Assembly (NCBI GenBank): GCA_022760335.1
Contig: JALEGE010000176.1
Coordinates: 1 to 44,991, forward strand
DNA: 44,991 nt
From: Hyphomonadaceae bacterium
Lineage (GTDB): Bacteria > Pseudomonadota > Alphaproteobacteria > Caulobacterales > Hyphomonadaceae
Reading direction: 5' to 3'
The notes below the pieces were generated by a model, which ran no database searches, was not told where the DNA came from, and worked only from the letters and a program-made list of their open reading frames with translations. The translations under genes and the position numbers were made by a program. Numbering within the stretch: position 1 is the stretch's first letter; every line of letters begins with the position of its first letter. This document shows, one piece after another, positions 8,031 to 16,565 of this stretch.

Positions 8031-8094
8031 GCCCGCGCATTGATACGCGCCCTTCGCGATATAGCTCCTGCTTTTTGAAAGATGGGAGCAGGTC

Positions 8095-8808
8095 GTGGTT
8101 GCAGTGATCTTTGGCACGACGGGCGGAATAGGACAGGAGCTGGCCCTTCAATTGGCCAAACGGCGACCCGGGCCAGTGTTTGGTGTGTCGCGAAGTCTCG
8201 CGCCTGAACTGGATGGCGTAACGCCCTTGCGCGCCGATCTCCTGTCAGATGACGATCTGGAAACTGTGGCAGAAACAGTGTGCGCAGCTGGCACGCCAGA
8301 CCTTGTCATCATTGCCACAGGCATATTGTGGAATGAGCAAGCCGGTATTCAGCCGGAAAAATCTTATCGCCAGCAGGACCTGGATGCATTCCAGACCGTC
8401 TTTGCCGCCAACACCTTTGGGCCTGCCCTTGTGGCAAAACATTTCCTCGCGCGCATGCCGCGGGAAGGGCGCGGTGTGTTTGCAGCGCTGTCTGCACGGG
8501 TGGGGTCGATTTCTGATAACCGGCTGGGCGGCTGGCATGCCTACCGTGCCTCCAAGGCAGCGCTCAACATGTTGATCCGGAACTATGCGATCGAGCAGCG
8601 ACGGAAGAATCCCGATTTTATTGCGGTTGGCTTGCATCCGGGAACCGTGGATACGCCCTTGTCAGGCCCATTTCAGGCAAATGTGCCAGACGGCAAGCTT
8701 TTCACGCCGGCCTATTCCGCAAACTGCTTGCTGGATGTCATTGAACGCCTCAGGCCGGATCAGTCCGGACAGGTTCTGGATTATGCGGGCAAGCCAGTTC
8801 CGGAATGA
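8095..8808 (+). CDS. SDR-family NAD(P)-dependent oxidoreductase
   Basis: This 237-aa classical short-chain dehydrogenase shows the cofactor motif GTTGGIGQ (7-14), an active-site Ser in the SARVGSIS strand (about 133-140), and the catalytic YxxxK at Tyr150-Lys154 (YRASK). The late motif LHPGTVDTPLSGPF shapes the active site. It resembles the C-factor/YciK-like SDR group; the substrate is unknown. It starts at GTG 8095 with a GGGAG ribosome site. It stands alone between the zinc operon and the acyl-CoA dehydrogenase gene, and a GC-rich hairpin follows its stop. Confidence 0.85.
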   Translation: MVAVIFGTTGGIGQELALQLAKRRPGPVFGVSRSLAPELDGVTPLRADLLSDDDLETVAETVCAAGTPDLVIIATGILWNEQAGIQPEKSYRQQDLDAFQTVFAANTFGPALVAKHFLARMPREGRGVFAALSARVGSISDNRLGGWHAYRASKAALNMLIRNYAIEQRRKNPDFIAVGLHPGTVDTPLSGPFQANVPDGKLFTPAYSANCLLDVIERLRPDQSGQVLDYAGKPVPE

Positions 8809-8839
8809 TGCGCCGCAGCATGCGCGGCGTTGCGGCGCA
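8809..8839. other. GC-rich hairpin after SDR gene
   Basis: TGCGCCGC (8809-8816) and GCGGCGCA (8832-8839) form a perfect 8-bp stem with a 15-nt loop just after the SDR stop. There is no T-run after it, so it may act as an RNA 3' stabiliser or factor-dependent terminator rather than a classical intrinsic terminator. Confidence 0.4.
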
Positions 8840-8903
8840 GCAATTGCGAATGACAAGCCAGGTATCACGCTCTATATTTCAGTCATAAAAAACGGAGGAT
8901 CGG

Positions 8904-10592
8904 ATGGACGGAGTAAGCGCGCAAGGCGCAACGCCTGTGGTGATGGGGGGGCTTGTCGCCGCCCTCGCCCAGGCCTCGGCGGAAATTGACACGTATGTCG
9001 GCGCGGCCCGGCGCGCGGCCTCAAAGGTGTTGGTTACGGATGGCCGGCCCGACCGCAAGGCGCTGGCCACGCACCAGCATATGGCACATGGCCTTGCCTG
9101 GATCGCGACCTATGGTGACACGCTGCGCGAGGTTTCTCACTGGGCCGCCCGGCTCGATGCTGAGGGCAAGTTTGGCGAAATCGAAGCCCTGCTGAGCCAG
9201 ATCCTGTTCTCGGAGTATATTGCTCAGCTGCGCGGCGGGATCGCCATGAATCAGGGCGAGATTATCCGCCCGGCCGATCTGGGCTGCGGCGCTGAGGATA
9301 CCGCTCCGCTTTACAGCGCGATCTGCGAACGCTTTGTCGTTGAGGGCAAGACAGCGGACAGCATGGCGGCAGCGGCGGCCTATCTGCCCGATGCCCTGTC
9401 ACGCGCCACGGTGGAGAACAGCGGCCTGGACGAAACCATGTCCATGGTGCGCGACCAGTTCCGCAAATTCGCCAATGACAAGGTCGTGCCCGACGCCCAT
9501 GAGTGGCATCTGAAGAACGACTACATCCCGATGGAAATCGTCGAGGAGATGAGCGAGCTCGGCGTGTTCGGCCTCACGATCCCAGAAGAGTTCGGCGGTT
9601 TCGGCATGGACAAGATTGCCATGTGTGTGGTGTCGGAAGAGCTGTCGCGCGGCTATATCGGCGTTGGCTCGCTGGGCACGCGCTCTGAGATTGCCGCAGA
9701 ACTGATCCTGATCGGCGGCACCGATGAGCAGAAGGCCAAATGGCTGCCGGCCATTGCTTCGGGCGAGATCCTGCCCACGGCGGTGTTCACCGAGCCGAAC
9801 ACAGGCTCCGATCTCGGCTCCCTGCGTACGCGCGCGGTGAAGGAGGGCGATGTCTACAAGGTGACCGGCAACAAGACCTGGATCACCCATCCTGTACGTG
9901 CCGATCTGATGACCCTGCTCACGCGCACGGATCCGGAAACGGATAATTTTTCCGGCCTCTCCATGCTGCTGGCGGAAAAGCCGCGCGGTGATGACGCCAA
10001 CCCCTTCCCGGCAGAGGGCATGACCGGCGGCGAGATCGAGGTGCTCGGCTATCGTGGCATGAAGGAATACGAGATCGGGTTTGACGGCTTCGAGGTGAAG
10101 GCGGAAAACCTGCTCGGCGGTGTCGAAGGCCAGGGCTTCCGCCAGCTGATGGCGACGTTTGAAAGCGCCCGCATCCAGACCGCGGCCCGCGCGATCGGGG
10201 TCGGCCAGTGCGCCTTTGAGCTGGGTTTGCAATACGCACTTGATCGAGTGCAGTTCGGCCAGCCCATCTTCAAATTCCCGCGCGTGGCCAACAAGCTGGT
10301 GATGATGGCCGCTGAATTGGTCGGCGTGCGCCAGCTGACCTATTTCTCCGCGCGCCAGAAAGACTCAGGCAAGCGCTGTGACCTGGAGGCTGGTATGGGC
10401 AAGCTGCTCGGCGCACGTGTCGCTTGGGCGGCTGCCGACAATGCGCTGCAGATTCATGGCGGCAATGGCTTTGCGCTGGAATATCCGGTCAGCCGCGTGC
10501 TGGCGGATGCTCGCATCCTGAACATTTTCGAAGGCGCCGGCGAGGTCCAGGCCATGGTCATCGCCCGCCGCCTGCTTGAGGATGTGAACTAG
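8904..10592 (+). CDS. mcd: Acyl-CoA dehydrogenase, probable (2S)-methylsuccinyl-CoA dehydrogenase
   Basis: At 562 aa this FAD enzyme is far longer than normal 380-aa acyl-CoA dehydrogenases. An N-terminal helical extension of about 150 residues contains RKALATHQHMAHGLAWIATY and GGIAMNQGEIIRPADLG, the pattern of methylsuccinyl-CoA dehydrogenases. The core follows with VFTEPNTGSDLGSLRTRA, RIQTAARAIGVGQ and a C-terminal IFEGAGEVQ carrying the presumed catalytic Glu. The reaction would convert (2S)-methylsuccinyl-CoA to mesaconyl-CoA in the ethylmalonyl-CoA pathway for acetate/C2 assimilation. Start ATG 8904 follows GGAGGA. No other pathway genes are in the window, so the specific assignment is probable, the family certain. 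Confidence 0.78.
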   Translation: MDGVSAQGATPVVMGGLVAALAQASAEIDTYVGAARRAASKVLVTDGRPDRKALATHQHMAHGLAWIATYGDTLREVSHWAARLDAEGKFGEIEALLSQILFSEYIAQLRGGIAMNQGEIIRPADLGCGAEDTAPLYSAICERFVVEGKTADSMAAAAAYLPDALSRATVENSGLDETMSMVRDQFRKFANDKVVPDAHEWHLKNDYIPMEIVEEMSELGVFGLTIPEEFGGFGMDKIAMCVVSEELSRGYIGVGSLGTRSEIAAELILIGGTDEQKAKWLPAIASGEILPTAVFTEPNTGSDLGSLRTRAVKEGDVYKVTGNKTWITHPVRADLMTLLTRTDPETDNFSGLSMLLAEKPRGDDANPFPAEGMTGGEIEVLGYRGMKEYEIGFDGFEVKAENLLGGVEGQGFRQLMATFESARIQTAARAIGVGQCAFELGLQYALDRVQFGQPIFKFPRVANKLVMMAAELVGVRQLTYFSARQKDSGKRCDLEAGMGKLLGARVAWAAADNALQIHGGNGFALEYPVSRVLADARILNIFEGAGEVQAMVIARRLLEDVN

Positions 10593-10593
10593 G

Positions 10594-11184
10594 TTAGTTC
10601 ATCGCACTCAGCTGTGTGGCTGTGTTGAGGATGGCCTCCGTGCTCGGGCGGGTGCGGTAGCCTTCCTCGCGCAGCACAGCGGCCACAGTGCCATTCTCGC
10701 GCACGAAGACAACTGCGGGGTGCGGGATTCCATAACTGCGCGAGCCTTCGCGGACATCCTCGTTCAACAGGCCGAAGGCAGCGATCACCTCAGAGCCTTC
10801 ATCAGAGCGCAGGGCGAAGCTCAGTTCCTTGTCTTCGGCGAACTCGATCAGGGTTTCCGGGGCATCATAGGAGATCCCTTCCATGGCCCAACCGGCCTCT
10901 TCCAGAGGTCTGGCAATGTCTTCCAGCTCCATTAATTGCGCCTTGCAGAAGGGGCACCAGTCTGCCGAGCGGAAGAAGACAAGCGCTGTGCCCAGCTCGC
11001 CTGCGCGCGGGGCCACGCCCGGTGCAGTCACACGTGTCGCAGAGCTGAAATCCGGCGCCGGCTGGCCGACAACCGGCCCGATGCTGTCTGCGGCAACTTC
11101 GGGCATATCGGGCGTTTCTGCCTGGCCCGGCAAAACGCCGAAGCAGAGCGAAAGGGCGAAAGCGGCAATCAGGGATTTCGACAT
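10594..11184 (-). CDS. Secreted redoxin/peroxiredoxin-like (AhpC/TSA fold) protein
   Basis: This 196-aa protein has a Sec signal peptide (LIAAFALSLCFGVLPGQAE, about 5-23) and a thioredoxin-like redoxin domain from about residue 38 (GQPAPDF). The active site is WCPFC with Cys77 and Cys80, so a CxxC thiol pair rather than a single peroxidatic Cys in TxxC. A cis-Pro-like segment GIPHPAVVFV follows. It probably reduces peroxides or disulfides in the periplasm. Its ribosome site GAGGAG lies within the 3' arm of the hairpin at 11190-11215 that also looks like the terminator of mdh. It ends one base after the stop of the convergent acyl-CoA dehydrogenase gene. Confidence 0.85.
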   Translation of the reverse strand: MSKSLIAAFALSLCFGVLPGQAETPDMPEVAADSIGPVVGQPAPDFSSATRVTAPGVAPRAGELGTALVFFRSADWCPFCKAQLMELEDIARPLEEAGWAMEGISYDAPETLIEFAEDKELSFALRSDEGSEVIAAFGLLNEDVREGSRSYGIPHPAVVFVRENGTVAAVLREEGYRTRPSTEAILNTATQLSAMN

Positions 11185-11185
11185 G

Positions 11186-11215
11186 AAAAGGGCTCCTCAA
11201 ACCAGTGAGGAGCCC
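11186..11215 (-). terminator. mdh terminator hairpin that also buries the ribosome site of the redoxin gene
   Basis: On the minus strand GGGCTCCTC (11215-11207) pairs perfectly over 9 bp with GAGGAGCCC (11198-11190) and is followed by TTTT (11189-11186). The ATG of the redoxin gene lies at 11184, so the GAGGAG in the 3' arm is at the right distance (about 8 nt) to be its Shine-Dalgarno site. The element can act both as terminator for mdh and as a switch on translation of the next gene. Confidence 0.8.
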
Positions 11216-11288
11216 TCTCTACCCCATCGGGGATTTTCCAAGAACGGCTTTGCCCGCGCTTTCACGCAGGCGTGAAGCCATGTGATGG

Positions 11289-12275
<987 letters not shown>

Positions 12276-12332
12276 TCAATGATGGCGTGAGCCATAGCGC
12301 CCCGGCAAGGCGCCCGCAATGCGCCATTCGGC

Positions 12333-12737
12333 TCAGGTTTGCGAGGCGGCGCGCGCGGTTTCGATGGCTGAGACAAAGGCATTGGCGCGATAGCACCGGA
12401 AACTGACGGTGACCTCCTCGGCCGTCACATCCAGGATTTGCGTCGCGATGCCCTGGCGCACTTGCATGGAGGTGATCTTTTCCAGTGGCACGGTCAGGCG
12501 CAGCTCCTCGCCATTCTTGTGCAGTTTCGCGTCCAGGAAGTCGGGCCGGAACTCCAGGCTGTCTGGCGTGAGATAAACGTTTCCCGTGACCCAGTTGCCG
12601 CCGAGCAGTTTCTTGCTGATGGCCAGGCTGGCGCGTCCTTCCAGGCCCAGCATCATGCGGGCTGCAAGGCCCAGTTCAGCCTGTTTGAACAGCACGCTGG
12701 ACTTGCGTTTCTCGATCACGTGTTCCGGTGCAGCCAT
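12333..12737 (-). CDS. Hypothetical protein, possible PH/GRAM-like fold
   Basis: This 134-aa cytoplasmic protein has no signal or membrane segment. The middle reads as short beta strands (GNWVTGNVYLTPDSLEFRPD, RLTVPLEKITSMQVRQG) and ends in an amphipathic helix, the pattern of GRAM/PH-like domains that pack a beta barrel against one helix. No catalytic residues stand out. The ATG at 12737 has GGGGAG 7 nt upstream. It lies upstream of mdh on the same strand but separated by about 80 nt. The fold idea comes only from reading the strand pattern. Confidence 0.6.
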   Translation of the reverse strand: MAAPEHVIEKRKSSVLFKQAELGLAARMMLGLEGRASLAISKKLLGGNWVTGNVYLTPDSLEFRPDFLDAKLHKNGEELRLTVPLEKITSMQVRQGIATQILDVTAEEVTVSFRCYRANAFVSAIETARAASQT

Positions 12738-12833
12738 TGCAGTCTCCCCTGATAGGAGAAAATAGCGCGGATTACTGAAAATCCGAAGCGCAGGGGCTGG
12801 ATTTGCAAGGCGAACCCATCCAGATCATGCGCC

Positions 12834-13304
12834 ATGAGCCTGATCCCGCCCCGCACCTCTCGTTCCCCTGTCGCTTTGGAAGATTGCCGCCTGGCGCGGG
12901 CGATTGAATTGATCGGGGATCGCTGGAGCCTTCTGATCCTGCGCTCAGCCATGTATGGTGTGCGCCGGTTTGATGACTTCCAGGAGGAGTTGGGCTGTCC
13001 GCGCACGGTCTTGTCCGGCCGGTTGAAGGCGCTGGAAACCAGTGGCTTGCTGACGAAAAAGGCGTATCGCGAGTCGGGCAAGCGCGCGCGCAGCGAATAT
13101 GTCCTTTCGCAAATGGGCGGGGATTTGCTGCCCGTACTGATCGCGTTGACTCAATGGGGCGATGCCTGGCTGGCAGGCGGAGACCCCGCCCCCATCAGTT
13201 TTACCGCCGGACCGGAGAAGCGCCCGGCTCATGTTGCTTTCGTGGATGCCGGGGGGCAGGAAGTCTCGCCAGCCCAAGTGCGTGTGAAACTGCGCCGCGG
13301 TTAG
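12834..13304 (+). CDS. HxlR-family winged helix-turn-helix regulator
   Basis: This 156-aa protein has the HxlR signature near its N-terminus: CRLARAIELIGDRWSLLILRSAMYGVRRFDDFQEELG, then the recognition part TVLSGRLKALETSGLLTKKAY and the wing YVLSQMGGDLLPVLIALTQWGD. A Cys (in EDCRL) precedes the first helix, the place where redox- or electrophile-sensing HxlR proteins carry a reactive Cys. The last 45 residues are a non-conserved tail. The stop overlaps the stop of the convergent NDUFA9-like gene by 4 nt. Its target is unknown; the divergent 134-aa gene is a candidate. Confidence 0.88.
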   Translation: MSLIPPRTSRSPVALEDCRLARAIELIGDRWSLLILRSAMYGVRRFDDFQEELGCPRTVLSGRLKALETSGLLTKKAYRESGKRARSEYVLSQMGGDLLPVLIALTQWGDAWLAGGDPAPISFTAGPEKRPAHVAFVDAGGQEVSPAQVRVKLRRG

Positions 13305-14299
13305 GCATTTTCACGTTTGTGAAACTCGCCATAGGGGCGGAAGCGCCACAGATAAGTCGGCACGATTGACTCCACGCTTTCCAGATCCGTCACACCAAGA
13401 TCGGCCAGAGTAAGCGCGTTTTCTGACACCAGATTGTCTGAGCGCAGCATATCCACCTGATCGCCGGTGATCGGCGGGGCGCCAAAAACAAGGCGTGTGA
13501 GCGGAATTCGGAAAGCCAATCCGACAAGCATGGCAAACGGCTTGGCCGCGAAGAAAGGCACCGGCAGCTTCAGACGCTGGCGGTCTGTCGTCTCGAAAAT
13601 GAAATCGTAGAGCTGTTTGAAGCTGTAGCTGCGCGGCCCGCCCAGCTCATAGGTCTTGCCGGCTGCATCCTCGCGAGTTGCGGCGGCCAGAATCGCATCG
13701 GCCACATCGCCAGCATAGACTGGCTGGAAGCGCGTCTTGCCGCCGCCGATCAGGGGCATGATGGGCACAAAGTGTAGTATTGGCCAGCAGGCCATGGAGG
13801 CGAATTTGTTGAAGAACTCATCTTCCGGGCCGAACACAATCGAAGGCCGCAGGATGACGGCTTCGGGGAACACCTCGCGCACGGCCGCCTCGCCCGCAGC
13901 TTTTGTGCGGGCATAGCTGGCCTTGCTGTCGGCATCCGCGCCGATGGCGCTCATATGCACAAGACGGGAAACGCCTGCCGCCTGCGCTGCCTGGGCGACG
14001 GCACGTGCGCCTTCATCCTGTGTGGTTTCAAAGCTCTGCTTGCCGGCTTCATAGAGAATGCCGACCAGGTTCACGACGATATCTGCGCCATCCATCGCGC
14101 GTGCCAGCGAGGCTGGATTTCGGATATTCGCCTGCACCAGGTCAACCCATCCGGGCGGGCCGGCCACCTTCACATCCTGGGCCAGATTGGGCCGGCGGCA
14201 AGCGACGCGCACGCGCCAACCGGCCCGCACGAGGGCGTGTGCGGCATAGCGCCCGATAAAGCCTGAGCCGCCGATGAGGGTGACAAGTCCTTTGGCCAT
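13301..14299 (-). CDS. NDUFA9-like NAD(P)-binding protein (complex I 39-kDa subunit family)
   Basis: This 332-aa atypical/extended SDR has the Rossmann motif VTLIGGSGFIGRYAAHALVRAGW (6-28), the HMSAIGADADSKASYARTKAAGE stretch with Tyr and Lys at the usual active-site places, and a C-terminal region ending in LGVTDLESVESIVPTYLWRFRPYGE. This is the alphaproteobacterial complex I NDUFA9-subunit family, believed to bind NADPH and linked to respiratory complex I. No nuo genes are nearby, so the association is by family only. It overlaps the HxlR gene end-to-end by 4 nt. Confidence 0.88.
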   Translation of the reverse strand: MAKGLVTLIGGSGFIGRYAAHALVRAGWRVRVACRRPNLAQDVKVAGPPGWVDLVQANIRNPASLARAMDGADIVVNLVGILYEAGKQSFETTQDEGARAVAQAAQAAGVSRLVHMSAIGADADSKASYARTKAAGEAAVREVFPEAVILRPSIVFGPEDEFFNKFASMACWPILHFVPIMPLIGGGKTRFQPVYAGDVADAILAAATREDAAGKTYELGGPRSYSFKQLYDFIFETTDRQRLKLPVPFFAAKPFAMLVGLAFRIPLTRLVFGAPPITGDQVDMLRSDNLVSENALTLADLGVTDLESVESIVPTYLWRFRPYGEFHKRENA

Positions 14300-14410
14300 G
14301 ATGCGCCCGCTTGTGAATGAATCAAAGACGAAAACTGGCTTTCAGCACGGCTTGCTCGTCAAGTCCATGCGGCCCGGCGCCTCTGTCTTGATTGAACCCA
14401 GTTCGGCGCG

Positions 14411-15301
14411 TCAAAGCTCACCTTGAATCTGCTTCATGACGCCAGAAAAATCCAGGCCACCATGGCCGGATTCATCGAGGCGGGTGTAGATTTCTGCGGC
14501 ATGCCGACCAAGGGGAGTGTTCGCGTCAGCACCATCTGCTGCGCCCATGGCCAGGCGGAGATCCTTCAACATCATGGCTGCTGCAAAGCCGGGCTGATAG
14601 TCGCGGTTTGACGGCGCTGTGGGCACGGGTCCGGGCGCGGGACAATAGCTGGTCATCGACCAGCACTGGCCGGATGCGGTGGAGGAAATATCGAAAAAGG
14701 TCTGGGCATCCAGGCCGAGCTTTTCGGCCAGATTGAACGCCTCGCACGTGCCGATCATGGAGATACCAAGCAGCATATTGTTTGCGATCTTCGCGACCTG
14801 ACCATTGCCGGACGCACCAGCATGGAAGACATTTTTACCCATGATCTCCAACAGGGGTTTGGCCTGCGCGAAAGCCGCTTCCGGACCGCCGACCATGAAG
14901 GTGAGTGTGCCGGCATCCGCCGCCGCAGTGCCACCGGAGACCGGGGCATCCACCATGGGAAAGCCCGCTTCAGTGGCCTGGGCTGCGGCCTGGCGTGCAT
15001 CTTCCACCGCGACGGTGGAGCAATCGAGGAAAAGCGTGCCCGGTGCGGCATGCGCGGCGACGCCGTCTTCGCCGAAATAGACGGACATGACATGTTTTCC
15101 GGCCGGCAGCATGGAGACGACAATCTTTGCGCCAGAGACAGCTTCCGCGACTGAAGTCGCGCCTGTCGCGCCGGCAGCTTCAACCTGTGCAACGGCTTCA
15201 GGATTGAGATCGAAGGCGCATACATCATGGCCGGCTTTCGCGAGGTTGCAGCACATGCCCGAGCCCATGTTTCCGAGGCCGATAAACGCGATTTTGGTCA
15301 T
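14411..15301 (-). CDS. mmsB: 3-hydroxyisobutyrate dehydrogenase
   Basis: This 296-aa beta-hydroxyacid dehydrogenase oxidises 3-hydroxyisobutyrate to methylmalonate semialdehyde with NAD in valine breakdown. Visible are the dinucleotide motif GLGNMGSGM (8-16), the substrate loop DAPVSGG (118-124) and the catalytic Lys171 in GNGQVAKIANN. The C-terminal signature (CPAPGPVPTAPSNRDYQPGF) with GFAAAMMLKDL is specific for HIBADH rather than other family members. It is the last gene of the mmsA - acyl-CoA dehydrogenase - mmsB set, 36 nt after the dehydrogenase gene. Confidence 0.93.
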   Translation of the reverse strand: MTKIAFIGLGNMGSGMCCNLAKAGHDVCAFDLNPEAVAQVEAAGATGATSVAEAVSGAKIVVSMLPAGKHVMSVYFGEDGVAAHAAPGTLFLDCSTVAVEDARQAAAQATEAGFPMVDAPVSGGTAAADAGTLTFMVGGPEAAFAQAKPLLEIMGKNVFHAGASGNGQVAKIANNMLLGISMIGTCEAFNLAEKLGLDAQTFFDISSTASGQCWSMTSYCPAPGPVPTAPSNRDYQPGFAAAMMLKDLRLAMGAADGADANTPLGRHAAEIYTRLDESGHGGLDFSGVMKQIQGEL

Positions 15302-15337
15302 GTGATTCCTCCCATTTGTGCCTATGAACCGGCTGTA

Positions 15338-16477
15338 TCAGCCGGTGTCTTTCATCATCTCGCGCGCGATGATGACGCGCATGATTTCATTGGTGCCTTC
15401 CAGGATCTGGTGCACGCGCAGGTCGCGCACGATCCGCTCGACTTCGTAGTCGGCGAGATAGCCATAGCCGCCATGCAGCTGCAGCGCATCATTGGCCACC
15501 TTGAAGGCCGTGTCGGTAACGAAGCGTTTCGCCATGGCGCAGAATTTGGTAGCGTCCGGCGTCTTGGCGTCCAGGCGCTGGGCGGCGTCATAAAGCAGGG
15601 ATCGGGCGGCCTGTAGCTCGGTTTCCATATCTGCGAGCTTGAACTGGGTGGCCTGAAAGTCGGCAATGGCGCGGCCGAATTGCATGCGCTCCTGAACATA
15701 GGCGAAGGCGCGGTCCAGCGCGTCCTGGGCACCCCCCAGCGCACAGGCGGCGATGTTGAGACGCCCGCCATCCAGGCCCGCCATGGCGAATTTGAAGCCC
15801 TGGCCTTCCGCGCCGACCCGGTTTTCCGCCGGGATGCGGCAGTCATCAAAGTTGACCATGGCGGTGGGTTGGGCGCGCCAGCCCATCTTCTCTTCATGTT
15901 TGCCGAAGGAGAGACCGGGCGTGTCTTTCTCCACCACGAAAGTGGAAACCCCACGCGCACCCTCGTCGCTGGTGCGCGCCATGACGATATAGATGTCGGA
16001 AAAGCCCGCGCCGGAGATGAAGACCTTCGCACCGTTCAGCACATAGTCCTCGCCGTCACGCTTTGCCGAGGTCTTCAGGCTCGCCGCATCCGAGCCTGCG
16101 CCCGGCTCGGTGAGGCAATAGGAGGCGATCAGCTCGGTGGCGGTAAGGCGCGGGACATATTTCGCGCGCAGGGCGTCATCTGCAAATCTGTCCACCATCC
16201 AGGTGGCCATGTTGTGGATCGACAGGAAAGCGGCATGGCTGATATCGCCGCGTGACAGTTGTTCGAAGATGAGGACGGCATCGAGCCGGCTGAGGGCCGA
16301 CCCGCCATGTTCTTCGCCCGTATAGATACCGCCAAAGCCCAACTCGCCAAGCGCCACGAGTCTCTCACGATCAAGAAAGCCTTCTGCATCCCACTTCGCC
16401 GCATAAGGGCGCAGCTCGTTCATGGCGAAGCTTTTGGCCGTATCGGCAATAAGTGTCTGTTCTTCGTTCAGGGTCAT
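15338..16477 (-). CDS. Acyl-CoA dehydrogenase, probable isobutyryl-CoA dehydrogenase
   Basis: This 379-aa flavoprotein has the normal family length. Signatures are SYCLTEPGAGSDAASLKTSA, FGRAIADFQATQFKLADM and the C-terminal HGGYGYLADYEVER. Glu360 in ILEGTNEIMR is the presumed catalytic base. Sandwiched between mmsA and mmsB it most likely oxidises isobutyryl-CoA to methacrylyl-CoA in valine catabolism. Substrate choice within the acyl-CoA dehydrogenase family is hard to read from sequence, so the isobutyryl assignment rests on the cluster. The next steps (enoyl-CoA hydratase, 3-hydroxyisobutyryl-CoA hydrolase) are not in the window. Confidence 0.9.
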   Translation of the reverse strand: MTLNEEQTLIADTAKSFAMNELRPYAAKWDAEGFLDRERLVALGELGFGGIYTGEEHGGSALSRLDAVLIFEQLSRGDISHAAFLSIHNMATWMVDRFADDALRAKYVPRLTATELIASYCLTEPGAGSDAASLKTSAKRDGEDYVLNGAKVFISGAGFSDIYIVMARTSDEGARGVSTFVVEKDTPGLSFGKHEEKMGWRAQPTAMVNFDDCRIPAENRVGAEGQGFKFAMAGLDGGRLNIAACALGGAQDALDRAFAYVQERMQFGRAIADFQATQFKLADMETELQAARSLLYDAAQRLDAKTPDATKFCAMAKRFVTDTAFKVANDALQLHGGYGYLADYEVERIVRDLRVHQILEGTNEIMRVIIAREMMKDTG

Positions 16478-16565
16478 GGGACGTCTACCTGCTCGTCTGC
16501 ATGCGATTACCGGATGCCATAGGCCATTCCATCGCCTGCGTCAGGTTTCCCTAAAGTCAGTTCGC

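Noticed and set aside
9399..10232. Minus-strand frame of 277 codons inside the long acyl-CoA dehydrogenase gene
   Set aside because: Antisense to conserved dehydrogenase motifs; composition is typical for a shadow frame.
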